Positions 53,741-63,885 are shown, numbered from the stretch's first letter. The stretch is DNA of 64,000 nt from Nocardioides sp. SYSU D00038 (GCF_016924665.1 NZ_JAFFJT010000016.1:186001-250000); one strand, 5' to 3'. Notes: generated by a model not told the origin, from the letters alone. Program-made: numbers and translations.

Positions 53741-54337
53741 ATGACGACGGCTGGCATGGTGGGGCTCATGGCGAGCACCGGACTCGACCCCGACGAGGTC
53801 GACGAGCTCGCGCGCGACGCCCAGGACGGCGACCGCGACGCGCTCGAGCGGCTGCTGGCCGAGGTGCGCCCGCGGGTGCTCAACGTCTGCCGCGGGGTGC
53901 TGCCCCACGGCCCGGACGCGGAGGACGCCTGCCAGGAGGCGCTGCTGAGCATCGCCACCAAGATCGGTCAGTGGCGGCGCACCGGCCGGTTCACGACCTG
54001 GCTGCACGTGGTCGCGGTCAACAGCGCGCGCACGACGTACCGCCGGATGAAGAACCAGGCCGTCCCCGCCGACCCCCAGGAGGTCGGCCCGCTCGACCGG
54101 CCCGACCCGCGCACCACCAGCGTGATCGCCGGCACCCGGCTGGACCTGCTGGAGGCGATGGAGGTGCTCGAGCGCGAGCACCCGCAGTACGTCGAGCCGC
54201 TGCTGCTGCGCGACGTCTACGGCATGGCGTACGCCGACATCGCCGCGCTGGTCGGGCTGCCGCTCGGCACGGTGAAGGCCCAGATCCACCACGGCCGCAA
54301 GCTGGTGCGGCCGCTGCTGCGGGTCAGCGGCGGCTGA
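53741..54337 (+). CDS. ECF-type RNA polymerase sigma factor
   Basis: A 198-residue sigma-70 family protein. Region 2 shows VCRGVLPHGPDAEDACQEALLSIATKIGQW and FTTWLHVVAVNSARTTYRR; region 4 shows EREHPQYVEPLLLRDVYGMAYADIAALVGLPLGTVKAQIHHGR. No anti-sigma gene is next to it. ATG 53741 follows GGGAAGGA; ATG 53768 (MASTGLDPDE) is another good start. A terminator hairpin ends 17 bases before the first ATG, so its own promoter must lie in or around the hairpin, or the gene starts further in. Confidence 0.92.
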   Translation: MTTAGMVGLMASTGLDPDEVDELARDAQDGDRDALERLLAEVRPRVLNVCRGVLPHGPDAEDACQEALLSIATKIGQWRRTGRFTTWLHVVAVNSARTTYRRMKNQAVPADPQEVGPLDRPDPRTTSVIAGTRLDLLEAMEVLEREHPQYVEPLLLRDVYGMAYADIAALVGLPLGTVKAQIHHGRKLVRPLLRVSGG

Positions 54338-54426
54338 TCCCTGCTGCCCGGGGACTCCTGCCCCGGCCACTCTGCTCTGCGCGGAATCCCTTGCCCTCGC
54401 CGGCCGGTGACCGCGACGGTGGGCGC

Positions 54427-55413
54427 ATGCGCATCCTGGTGCTCGGCGGCACGGTCTTCCTGTCCCGCGAGGTGGCTGCCGAGGCGGTGCGCCGCGGCCA
54501 CGAGGTGGTGTGCGCCAGCCGGGGTCGCTCGGGGCGGGTGCCCGACGGGGCGCGACCGGTGACCTGGGACCGCGAGCAGGACGTGCCCGACGAGCTGGCC
54601 GCGATCGCCTTCGACGCGGTCGTGGACGTCGCGCGGCACCCTGGCCAGGTGGCCCGCGCGGTGGCGGCGTTCCCGACCGCGCACTGGGTGTTCGTCTCGA
54701 CCGTCAACGTCTACGCCGACGACGCCACCCCCGGCGGGCGGCCCGGCACGCTGCCCCTGCGCGAGGCCCGGCGCGAGGACGTCGACCTCGCGGTCGAGCC
54801 CGAGGCCTACGGCCCGATGAAGGTCGCCTGCGAGGAGGTGGTGCGCGAGGGCGCCGCCTCGGCGATGGTGCTGCGACCCGGGCTGATCGTCGGGCCGGGC
54901 GACCCCAGCGGCCGGTTCGCGTACTGGCCGCGACGGCTCGCCGCCGGCGGCGAGGTGCTGGCCCCGGGCGACCCCGCCGACGTGGTGCAGGTCGTCGACG
55001 TCCGCGACCTGGCGGCGTGGGCGGTCACCGCGTGCGAGGAGCGGCTGGCCGGGGACTTCGACGGGGTCGGGCTCGCGATGCCGATCCGGGAGCTGCTCGA
55101 GGAGGCCGCCGCGGGCGTCCCGGCCGAGGTGGCGTGGACCTGGGTCGACCAGGAGTTCCTCGCCGAGCACGAGGTGCAGCCGTGGGCCGGCCCCGACTCG
55201 CTGCCGCTGTGGCTGCCCCGCCCGGCGTACGACGGCATGTGCGCCCACGACGCGCTGCCCTCGATCGAGGCCGGGCTGGCGCTGCGCCCGATCGCGGAGA
55301 CCGCGCGCGACACCCTGGCCTGGCTCGAGGCCGACCCGGACGCGCCCGTGGGCGGGATCGGCCTCGAGCGCGAGCGGTCGCTGCTCGAGGCGTGGGGGTC
55401 GCGCGCGACCTGA
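54427..55413 (+). CDS. NAD-dependent epimerase/dehydratase family protein
   Basis: A 328-residue Rossmann protein: LVLGGTVFLSREVAAEAVRRGHEV binds the dinucleotide, FVSTVNVYAD and YGPMKVACE (Tyr/Lys) give an extended-SDR active site, and VLRPGLIVGPGDPSGRF binds the sugar-nucleotide side in relatives. Actinobacterial members are usually called reductases or epimerases of unknown substrate. It is not coupled to its neighbours. Confidence 0.85.
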   Translation: MRILVLGGTVFLSREVAAEAVRRGHEVVCASRGRSGRVPDGARPVTWDREQDVPDELAAIAFDAVVDVARHPGQVARAVAAFPTAHWVFVSTVNVYADDATPGGRPGTLPLREARREDVDLAVEPEAYGPMKVACEEVVREGAASAMVLRPGLIVGPGDPSGRFAYWPRRLAAGGEVLAPGDPADVVQVVDVRDLAAWAVTACEERLAGDFDGVGLAMPIRELLEEAAAGVPAEVAWTWVDQEFLAEHEVQPWAGPDSLPLWLPRPAYDGMCAHDALPSIEAGLALRPIAETARDTLAWLEADPDAPVGGIGLERERSLLEAWGSRAT

Positions 55414-55437
55414 GGTCTGCCGGCCCGGCCGATGCGG

Positions 55438-55451
55438 TAGAACACGTTCCA
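55438..55451 (+). promoter_or_regulatory. KstR-type operator overlapping the SDR start
   Basis: TAGAACACGTTCCA fits TnnAACnnGTTnnA at every fixed position. Its last base is the A of the SDR start codon, so the transcript is probably leaderless or the operator sits on the start. It differs from the site at 17508-17521 by two bases when that one is read on its reverse strand. Confidence 0.78.
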
Positions 55452-56251
55452 TGTCTGATCCGGCGAACCGCACCTACGTCGTCTCCGGGGGCGCCTCCGG
55501 CATCGGCGCGGCCACGGCCGCCCTGCTCCGCGACGGCGGGGGTCGGGTGGTCACCGTCGACCTGCGCGACGCCGACGTGGTCGCCGACCTCGCGACCGAG
55601 GCCGGCCGGGCCGAGGCGGTCGCCGGGGTGGGCGCGCTGACCGACGTCGTGCACGGCCTGGTACCGGCGGCCGGCATCGCCGGGCTGAGCGGCGTCGACC
55701 CCCAGCTGGTGGCGTCGGTGAACTTCTTCGGCGCGGTGGCGCTGGTGCGCGGTCTGCGGGCGGAGCTGGTCGCGGCCGGGCGCTCGGCGGTCTGCTTCCT
55801 GGCGTCCAACTCCACGACCTGCCAGCCCGGCTGGCCGGCCACCCTGGCCGACACCCTGCTGACCGAGGACGAGTCCGCCGCGCGGGAGGCCGCCGCGGCG
55901 TACCAGGCGGTGGAGGTCTACCCCGCCTCCAAGGCCGCGCTCGCGTGGTGGGCCCGCACCCAGGGGGTCGCCGAGGAGTGGATCGGCGCCGGCGTGCGGA
56001 TGAACGCCGTCGCGCCCGGCAAGATCGCCACCCCGATGACCGAGCGGCTGGCCGCCGACCCCGTCTTCGGCCCGCTGTCGGAGGGCTACCCCACCGCCCT
56101 CACCCGCGACGGCCGGCCCGAGGAGATCGCGGCCGCGATCGGGTTCCTGCTCTCCGACGCCGCCTCGCTCGTGGTCGGGTCGGTGCTGACCGTCGACGGC
56201 GGCACCGACGCGATCCTGCACCCGCGGGCTCCGCAGCCGTGGGTGCTGTGA
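55451..56251 (+). CDS. 3-alpha-hydroxysteroid dehydrogenase-like SDR
   Basis: A 266-residue SDR. GGASGIG binds NAD(H), and the features VDLRDADVVADLAT, VASVNFFGA, YPASK (Tyr157, Lys161) and GVRMNAVAPG match the Comamonas HsdA type of 3-alpha-hydroxysteroid dehydrogenase/carbonyl reductase more closely than generic SDRs. It would interconvert 3-hydroxy- and 3-oxosteroids. The KstR-type operator on its start codon supports a steroid role. Repeat B follows its stop. Confidence 0.83.
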   Translation: MSDPANRTYVVSGGASGIGAATAALLRDGGGRVVTVDLRDADVVADLATEAGRAEAVAGVGALTDVVHGLVPAAGIAGLSGVDPQLVASVNFFGAVALVRGLRAELVAAGRSAVCFLASNSTTCQPGWPATLADTLLTEDESAAREAAAAYQAVEVYPASKAALAWWARTQGVAEEWIGAGVRMNAVAPGKIATPMTERLAADPVFGPLSEGYPTALTRDGRPEEIAAAIGFLLSDAASLVVGSVLTVDGGTDAILHPRAPQPWVL

Positions 56252-56280
56252 GGGCTGGCTCGGGCGGGTCGGGCGGGGGT

Positions 56281-56429
56281 GGTTTCCCCGGTGAACCGGG
56301 GAAACCCGCACCTGTCGGCCAGAACTCTGGCCGGGAAGTCGAGGTTCTGGCCGAGAAGTCGGGGCGGCTCGGAATCCCCGGTCGACCGGGGATTCGCCAT
56401 GTTGTCGGGCCTGGCAATGCCCGACAACA
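56281..56429. repeat. Dispersed repeat B, composite copy
   Basis: Three palindromes in a row: GGTTTCCCCGGTGAACCGGG plus GAAACC (56281-56306), GGAATCCCCGGTCGACCGGG plus GATTC (56371-56395) and TGTTGTCGGG...CCCGACAACA (56400-56429). Two TTCTGGCCGAGAAGTC-type direct units lie between the first two. It joins the modules seen separately at 13121 and 24937. Confidence 0.9.
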
Positions 56430-56490
56430 CCGAGAACCACCCGACAACATCGGACCGGACGGCCGTTGGGGCGACCGGCTAGCGTGAGGC

Positions 56491-59349
56491 ATGCCCCGAG
56501 GAGCCCTGCGCCGCCTCGGGACCGCCCTCGGGGTGCTGGCCCTGGCGGGGATCGCGACCACCGCCGGCCCGATCGCGGCGGCCGCCGACGAGGACGACGG
56601 CGAGGATCGTCGCGACGGGGTCGAGGTCGTCGAACGGCGGGTCGCGGTCGGCCCGGAGGCCGACGGCACCCCGGTCGAGCTCGACACCTCCCTCTACACC
56701 CCCGCCGGCGACGGCCCGCACCCGGCGGTGCTGCTGACCCACGGCTTCGGCGGGAGCAAGGCCGACCTCGCCCCCCAGGCCCGCGAGCTCGCGGAGTCGG
56801 GCTACGTCGCGCTCACCTACAGCGCCCGCGGCTTCGGCGACTCCGACGGGCGCGTCCACGTCGCCGACCCGGGGTACGAGGGTCGCGACGTCACGGCCCT
56901 GCTCGACCTCCTCGCCGACGACGACGCGGTGCGGCAGGACGCCGACGGCGACCCACGGGTCGCGGCCGTCGGCGGCTCCTACGGCGGTGCGCTCTCGCTC
57001 ATCGGGGCCGCGCTAGACCGTCGCATCGACACCGTCGTCGCGCTGATCACTTGGCACGACCTCGCCGACGCGTTCTTCCCCCAGCACGCGGTGGCCGGGC
57101 CGCCCGCCGACGGCGACTCCCCCGCCGACCTGCCGGTCGTTCGGGACGGGGAGCCGGTGCCCGGCCCGTTCAAGCAGCTGTGGGCCTCGCGCTTCTTCGT
57201 CGGCGCGGCCGGCGGCGACCTCGGCCCGGGCACCGACCCGGTCTGCGGCCGGTTCGACCGCGAGGTGTGCCGGCTGTTCCTCGACGTCGCCGACACCGGC
57301 CGGCCGAGCCCGGCGCTGCTCCGCCTGCTCCGCGCCCACAGCCCCGCACCCCTGCTCGACGACGTGCGGGTGCCGACCTACCTGGTGCAGGGCCAGGCCG
57401 ACTCGCTCTTCGGCCTCGACCAGTCCGACGCCACCGCCCGCGAGCTGGCCGCACGGGGCACGCCGGTCGCCGTCCGCTGGTTCACCGGCGGCCACGACGC
57501 CGCGGTCGACCCCACCGCGGCCGACGACGACACCCTCGCCACCTGGCTCGACCACTACCTCGGAGCCGACGACCCCGCCGCGGTCGGCCTGCCGGTGCCG
57601 GCGTTCAGCTTCGAGGAGCCCCGCGACGGCCGCGCCGACCTGCGGGTCTCGGAGGCAGACGACTACGCCGCCAGCTGGTCGGCGCCGCTGCCCCTGCGCG
57701 GCGGCGGCCAGGTCGTGCTCAACCCCCTCGGCGGGCAACCCGGCTCGCTCACCCTCGTGCCCAGCCAGGACGGCGTGACCGACGAGTTCGACGGCTTCGT
57801 CTCCACCTACCCCCTCGCGGCGCTCCCCGGCCAGTCGGCGGCGTTCGACACCGACGAGCTCGACGACGGGCGGACCGTCGTCGGCAGCCCGCGGGTCCGG
57901 CTCACCGTCACCTCGACCGCGCGCGAGGCCACGCTGTTCCTCTCGCTGTGGGAGGTCAACGGCGACCGGGTGACCCTGCCGCGCCAGCTGGTCGCGCCGG
58001 TCACGGTGCCGACCACGCCGGGCCGCGCCGCCACCGTCGACGTCGCGCTGCCGGCCGGCACCTGGCGGGTCGAGCCCGGCAGCAGCCTGCGGGTGCTGGT
58101 CACCAGCACCGACCAGACCTACGCCGGGCCGCGGCAGGCCCGCGCCGACCGGGTGCGGGTCGACGACCTGCGGCTGCCCGCCGTGGTCGCGCGCTCGGTG
58201 GCCGGCACCGGCGACGGCGGCCTCGACCGGCAGACCACGGGCGTGCTCGCGGCCCTGGGCGCGGTGCTGCTCGCTGCACTGGTGCTGGCCCTGCTCCGCC
58301 GCCGGGGCGCCCGCCACGCCGATCCCGACCCCGACCCCCACCCCGCACCCGGCCCCGGTGGCGCGCCCGGAGCCGGCGCCGACGTACCCCTCGTCGTCTC
58401 CGGTCTGGTCAAGACCTACGCCGACGGCCACCGCGCCGTCGACGACGTCTCGTGGGAGGCCCGTCGCGGCCAGGTCGTCGGCCTGCTCGGGCCCAACGGC
58501 GCCGGCAAGACCACCACGCTGCGGATGGTGCTGGGGCTGATCGCCCCCGACATCGGTGAGGCGCGGGTGCTCGGCCGGCGGGTCACCCCCGGGGCGGCCG
58601 TCCTGGCCCGGGTCGGCGCGCTGGTCGAGGGTCCGGGCTTCCTGCCCCACCTCAGCGGGCGGCAGAACCTCGAGGCGTTCTGGGCCGCCACCGGCCGCGA
58701 CCCGGCCGAGGCCGGCTACGACGACGTCCTCGAGGTCGCCGCGCTCGGCGGCGCCATCGACCGCCCGGTGCGCACCTACAGCCAGGGAATGCGCCAGCGG
58801 CTCGGCATCGCCCAGGCCATGCTCGGCCGGCCCGAGGTGCTCGTGCTCGACGAGCCCACCAACGGTCTCGACCCGCCCCAGATCGCCGGGCTGCGGCCGA
58901 TCCTCCAGCGGTACGCCGACACCGGCCGCACGGTGGTCGTCTCCAGCCACCTGCTCTCGGAGGTCGAGCTGACCTGCAGCCACGTGGTGGTCATGCACGC
59001 CGGCCGGGTGGTCACCACCGGACCCGTCTCGGACCTGGTCGACAGCGCCGACACCACCGTGCTCACCCTGGCCGCCGGTGCCGACCCCGAGCCGCCCGCC
59101 GCCGCGCTGCGCGCCGTCGCGGGCGTCGACGAGGTCGAGGTGGTGGCCGACCCGGCCGAGCCCCGGCTGGTCGTCACCGCCGGCCTGCCGCGCCCCGACG
59201 TCGTGCGCGCGGCCGCGGCGACCGGCGCCGACGTGGTCGGCGTGAGCAGCCGTCGCCACCTCGAGGAGGTCTTCCTCGGCGTGATCGCCGCCGCCTCCGG
59301 CGACCGCGCCGACTCCCCCGCCGACCTGAGGCAGGTGCGCGCCCGGTGA
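56491..59349 (+). CDS. Exported CocE/PepX-like hydrolase fused to an ABC ATPase
   Basis: A 952-residue single polypeptide. Residues 1-32: signal peptide or anchor. Residues about 45-360: alpha/beta hydrolase with GGSYGG (Ser163), Asp304 (GQADS) and His335 (GGHDAAVD), i.e. a complete S15/CocE-type triad. Residues about 375-565: PepX_C-like jelly roll. Residues about 583-602: one membrane helix, then an Asp/Pro linker. Residues about 632-952: ABC ATPase with GPNGAGKTT (667-675), YSQGMRQR (763-770), LVLDEPTNGLDP. The hydrolase should lie outside and the ATPase inside the membrane. It overlaps the permease gene by four bases. Frame is continuous throughout, so this is not two genes. Substrate unknown. 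Confidence 0.88.
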   Translation: MPRGALRRLGTALGVLALAGIATTAGPIAAAADEDDGEDRRDGVEVVERRVAVGPEADGTPVELDTSLYTPAGDGPHPAVLLTHGFGGSKADLAPQARELAESGYVALTYSARGFGDSDGRVHVADPGYEGRDVTALLDLLADDDAVRQDADGDPRVAAVGGSYGGALSLIGAALDRRIDTVVALITWHDLADAFFPQHAVAGPPADGDSPADLPVVRDGEPVPGPFKQLWASRFFVGAAGGDLGPGTDPVCGRFDREVCRLFLDVADTGRPSPALLRLLRAHSPAPLLDDVRVPTYLVQGQADSLFGLDQSDATARELAARGTPVAVRWFTGGHDAAVDPTAADDDTLATWLDHYLGADDPAAVGLPVPAFSFEEPRDGRADLRVSEADDYAASWSAPLPLRGGGQVVLNPLGGQPGSLTLVPSQDGVTDEFDGFVSTYPLAALPGQSAAFDTDELDDGRTVVGSPRVRLTVTSTAREATLFLSLWEVNGDRVTLPRQLVAPVTVPTTPGRAATVDVALPAGTWRVEPGSSLRVLVTSTDQTYAGPRQARADRVRVDDLRLPAVVARSVAGTGDGGLDRQTTGVLAALGAVLLAALVLALLRRRGARHADPDPDPHPAPGPGGAPGAGADVPLVVSGLVKTYADGHRAVDDVSWEARRGQVVGLLGPNGAGKTTTLRMVLGLIAPDIGEARVLGRRVTPGAAVLARVGALVEGPGFLPHLSGRQNLEAFWAATGRDPAEAGYDDVLEVAALGGAIDRPVRTYSQGMRQRLGIAQAMLGRPEVLVLDEPTNGLDPPQIAGLRPILQRYADTGRTVVVSSHLLSEVELTCSHVVVMHAGRVVTTGPVSDLVDSADTTVLTLAAGADPEPPAAALRAVAGVDEVEVVADPAEPRLVVTAGLPRPDVVRAAAATGADVVGVSSRRHLEEVFLGVIAAASGDRADSPADLRQVRAR

Positions 59350-60167
59350 CCGCGACCCGCAGACCCCTGCCCTGGCGCGCCGAGCTCGGCCGCCAGACGC
59401 GGCGCCGCCGCACGCTGTCGTCGTTCGTGCTGCTGCTCGCGCTGCCGCTCGTCGTCGTCGGCGCCTTCGCGATCGGCGGCGCGGAGGTCGACGGCGACGG
59501 CACGCTGGTCGACCTGGCCACCGGGGGTGCCGCGAACTTCGCGGTGTTCACCACCGCGGTGTCGGCGTCGTTCCTGCTGGTGGTGCTGGCTGCGCTCTTC
59601 GTCGGCGACTCGCTACCGGCCGAGGCGTCGTGGTCGACGCTGCGCTACCTGCTGGTCGCGCCGGTGCCCCGCACCCGGCTGCTGGCCAGCAAGCTCGTCG
59701 TCGGCCTGGCCACGGTCGCCGTCGCAGTCGTGCTGCTGGTGGCGTGGTCGGTGGTGGTGGGCGGCATCGCCTACGGCTGGGCCGGCTTCACCAACCCCAC
59801 CGGCGGCTCGCTGGAGTGGGGCACGTTCGCCGGCCGGCTGGCCCTGGCGGCGGCGTACCTCGTGCTCACGCTGGTGCAGGTCGGCGCGATCGCGTTCTGC
59901 CTCGGCACCCGCACCGACGCCCCGCTCGCGGCCGTCGGCGGCGCGGTGATGGTCACGATCGTCACCGCGATCCTGGGCCAGATCGACGACCTCGGGTCGC
60001 TGCGCAACGCGCTGCCGATGTACTGGGCCGACACCTGGTTCGAGCTGCTGCGTCCCACCGTCGACTGGACGCCGATCGGGCACGGCGTCGCCTGGTCGCT
60101 CCTGCACACCGCGGTCTTCACCGTGCTCGGCTTCGAGCTGTTCCGCCGCAAGGACGTGCTGAGCTGA
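59346..60167 (+). CDS. ABC-2 type permease partner of the fusion protein
   Basis: A 273-residue membrane protein with six helices (SSFVLLLALPLVVVGAFAIGG, FLLVVLAALFVGDSL, VAVAVVLLVAWSVVVGGI and others) and the amphipathic SWSTLRYLLVAPVPRTRLL coupling region typical of ABC-2 permeases. It starts GTG 59346 inside the fusion stop (GTGA), so it must work with the fusion protein's ATPase domain. Two copies of each are expected in the assembled exporter. Confidence 0.9.
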   Translation: MTATRRPLPWRAELGRQTRRRRTLSSFVLLLALPLVVVGAFAIGGAEVDGDGTLVDLATGGAANFAVFTTAVSASFLLVVLAALFVGDSLPAEASWSTLRYLLVAPVPRTRLLASKLVVGLATVAVAVVLLVAWSVVVGGIAYGWAGFTNPTGGSLEWGTFAGRLALAAAYLVLTLVQVGAIAFCLGTRTDAPLAAVGGAVMVTIVTAILGQIDDLGSLRNALPMYWADTWFELLRPTVDWTPIGHGVAWSLLHTAVFTVLGFELFRRKDVLS

Positions 60168-60180
60168 GCCGCCCGACGGG

Positions 60181-60243
60181 GGTAGTCACGGACGTCCGGC
60201 AGGCCGGAACCGGCCCGGGACCTGCCGATCGTCCGTGACTACC
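60181..60243. repeat. Dispersed repeat C, copy 2 (inverted core)
   Basis: GGTAGTCACGGAC (60181-60193) pairs with GTCCGTGACTACC (60231-60243). It lies between convergent genes and could terminate both. Compared with copy 1 the GTCACGGAC core is reversed while the outer GGTA/TACC stay in place. Confidence 0.88.
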
Positions 60244-60286
60244 GCGCCCCGGCCGCTCGGGACAGGGCGGCTCGGCGCAGGGCGGC

Positions 60287-61726
60287 TCAGAAGAGCAGCG
60301 CCGAGGCGGGGTCCTCCAGGATGCCCGCGACGTCGGCGAGGAAGCGCGAGCCCTTCTCGCCGTCGATGTGCCGGTGGTCGAAGCTCAGCGCCAGCGTCGT
60401 GACGTGGCGGACCTCGATCCGGTCCTCGCCGCCCTCGGTCACCACCCACGGCTGCTTGCGGATCGCGCCGAAGCACAGGATCGCCGACTCGCCCGGGTTG
60501 ATGATCGGGGTGCCGGCGTCGACGCCGAAGACGCCCACGTTCGTGATCGTGAACGTCCCACCCGCCATCTCGGCCGGCTGGGTGCGTCCCTCGCGGGCGG
60601 TCGCGGTCAGCTCCTGCAGGGCCTGCGCGAGCTCCGCGAGCCCGAGGTCCTGGGCCCCCTTGACGTTGGGCACCACCAGCCCGCGCGGGGTGGCGGCGGC
60701 GATGCCGAGGTTGACGTGGTGCTTGACCACGACCTCCTGGGCCGCCTCGTCCCACCACGAGTTGATCTCGGGCGTACGTCGGATCGCCAGCACCGCGGCC
60801 CGGGCCAGCACCAGCAGCGGCGAGACCTTGACGTCGCGCAGCTCGCGCCGGGTGCGCAGCCGCTCGACCAGCTCGACGGTGCGGGTGGCGTCGACGGTGA
60901 CCCACTCGGTGACGTGGGGCGCGGTGAAGGCCGAGTCGACCATCGCGCCGGCCATCATCTTCAGCACGCCCTTGACCGGCACCCGGGTCTCGGCCTCGGC
61001 ACCCCCGGCGCGGGCCGGTGCCGGCGACGGGGTGGTGGCGCTGGCGGTCGCGCCCGCCGCGGCGCGCTCGACGTCCTCGCGGGTGATCGTGTCGTGCGGG
61101 CCGGTGGGGGTGCACGACGCCAGGTCGACGCCGAGCTCGCGGGCCAGCTTGCGCACCGGCGGCTTGGCCAGCACGACCTCGGAGACGGGCTCGTCGACCA
61201 CTCGGGCGGCCACGGCGGGCACGGCGGGCTCGTCCTGCTCGACCACCGGCTGCGACTGCGCGCCGCCGGGGGCGAACGCGCCCTGCACCTGCATCTGGGT
61301 CGCGGCGGCCGCCTCGGTGGGCGGCGAGGCCGAGCCGCGGCGCGGACGGCGGACGGGGCCGCGGTCGGCCTTGATCCGGCCCACCAGCGACTCCCCCTCC
61401 TGCGAGCCGCTCGCGGCGGGGTTGGACAGGTCGATCGCCAGCTCCGCTGCGTCCGCCACCGGGGCCGGCTCGGCGGCCTCGGCGGCGGCCGCGGGCTCGC
61501 CGATCGCGATGATCGGGGTGCCGACCTGCACGGTGTCGCCCTCGGCCACCAGCAGCGCGGTGACCCGGCCGGCGTACGGCGACGGCAGCTCGACCAGCGA
61601 CTTGGCGGTCTCGATCTCGACGACGATCTCGTTGATCTCCACGACGTCGCCGACCTTGACCTTCCAGGCCACGATCTCGGCCTCGACCAGGCCCTCGCCG
61701 ACGTCGGGCAGGAGGTACTCAGGCAT
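60287..61726 (-). CDS. bkdC: Branched-chain 2-oxoacid dehydrogenase E2 (dihydrolipoyl acyltransferase)
   Basis: A 479-residue E2: lipoyl domain with Lys42 in EIETAKSLVEL, an Ala/Pro linker, an E3-binding domain (KPPVRKLARELGVDLASCTPTG) and a catalytic domain ending SFDHRHIDGEKGSRF (His/Asp). It transfers branched acyl groups from E1 to CoA. It lies 15 bases downstream of the E1 beta gene in the operon bkdA-bkdB-bkdC. The single lipoyl domain and neighbours exclude the pyruvate complex E2 of this group. Confidence 0.93.
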   Translation of the reverse strand: MPEYLLPDVGEGLVEAEIVAWKVKVGDVVEINEIVVEIETAKSLVELPSPYAGRVTALLVAEGDTVQVGTPIIAIGEPAAAAEAAEPAPVADAAELAIDLSNPAASGSQEGESLVGRIKADRGPVRRPRRGSASPPTEAAAATQMQVQGAFAPGGAQSQPVVEQDEPAVPAVAARVVDEPVSEVVLAKPPVRKLARELGVDLASCTPTGPHDTITREDVERAAAGATASATTPSPAPARAGGAEAETRVPVKGVLKMMAGAMVDSAFTAPHVTEWVTVDATRTVELVERLRTRRELRDVKVSPLLVLARAAVLAIRRTPEINSWWDEAAQEVVVKHHVNLGIAAATPRGLVVPNVKGAQDLGLAELAQALQELTATAREGRTQPAEMAGGTFTITNVGVFGVDAGTPIINPGESAILCFGAIRKQPWVVTEGGEDRIEVRHVTTLALSFDHRHIDGEKGSRFLADVAGILEDPASALLF

Positions 61727-61741
61727 CCGGTTTCCCCTTCC

Positions 61742-62718
<977 letters not shown>

Positions 62719-62719
<1 letters not shown>

Positions 62720-63885
62720 CAGCGGGCCCCCTCGAAGGTGTCGAGGTACGCCGCGTACTCGTCGCGCTGGGTCAGCAGCTCGGGTGGCATGTCGGCGTAG
62801 ACCTTCTCGAAGATCCGCATCGGGTCGGGGTCGGGCATCGCCTTGCAGCCCTCGCGCAGCCGCGCGCCGAGGTCGTCGGCCTCGGCCTCGACCTGCGCGA
62901 ACCAGTCGGCGTCGGCCCAGCCGTTGCGCTTGAGGTAGACCTCCAGCCGGGCGATCGGGTCGCGCAGCTTCCAGGTCTCGACGTCGGTGGAGAGCCGGTA
63001 GCGGGTGGGGTCGTCGGTGGTGGTGTGGGCGCCCATCCGGTAGGTGTAGGCCTCCACGAACGTCGGGCCCTGGCCCTCGCGGGCGCGCTGGAGCGCCGCC
63101 TGGGTGACGGCGTACGTCGCGAGCACGTCGTTGCCGTCGACCCGGATGCCGGGGAAGCCGAAGCCGAGCGCCCGCTGGTAGAGCGGGATCCGACTCTGCC
63201 GCTCGATCGGCTCCGAGATCGCCCACTGGTTGTTCTGGCAGAAGAACACGACCGGGGCGTTGTAGGACGCGGCGAAGACGAACGACTCGTTGACGTCGCC
63301 CTGGCTGGAGGCGCCGTCGCCGAAGTGGGCGACCACGGCGGCGTCGCGACCGGCCTCGCCGGTGCCGACCACGCCGTCGCGCTGCATGCCCATCGCGTAG
63401 CCGACCGCGTGGAGGGTCTGGGCACCGATCACGATCGTGTAGAGCCCGAAGTTGAACTCGGCGGGGTCCCAGTCGCCGTGGGAGACGCCGCGGAACAGGC
63501 CGAGGAGCTTGAGCGGGTCGACGCCGCGGCACCAGGCGACGCCGTGCTCGCGGTAGGTCGGGAAGACGAAGTCCTGCGGCTCGACCGCACGGCCGATGCC
63601 GATCTGGGCGGCCTCCTGGCCGAGCAGCTGCGCCCAGATGCCGAGCTCGCCGTGGCGCTGGAGGGCCGTGGCCTCGATGTCGATCCGGCGGGTCAGCACC
63701 ATGTCGCGGTGGAAGCCGCGCAGCTGCTCCTCGGAGAAGTCGATGTCGAGGTCGGGGTGGTGGACCCGCTCGCCCTCGGGGGTCAGCAGCTGGATCAGCT
63801 CCGGCCCGCCGTCACTCTGGCTGGGGCCGAAGACCTCGACGAGGTCGGGGCCGAAGTCGGCGGACCCGGGGGATGACGCAGTCAC
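62719..63885 (-). CDS. bkdA: Branched-chain 2-oxoacid dehydrogenase E1 alpha
   Basis: A 388-residue thiamine-diphosphate subunit. The TPP motif is GDGASSQGDVNESFVFAASY...QNNQWAIS; YRMGAHTTTDDPTRYR is the phosphorylation-loop region of the family. GTG 63885 follows AAGGAG by five bases; the frame stays open upstream, but no good start is there. First gene of the bkd operon, whose products supply branched acyl-CoA for fatty acid primers or catabolism. Confidence 0.94.
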
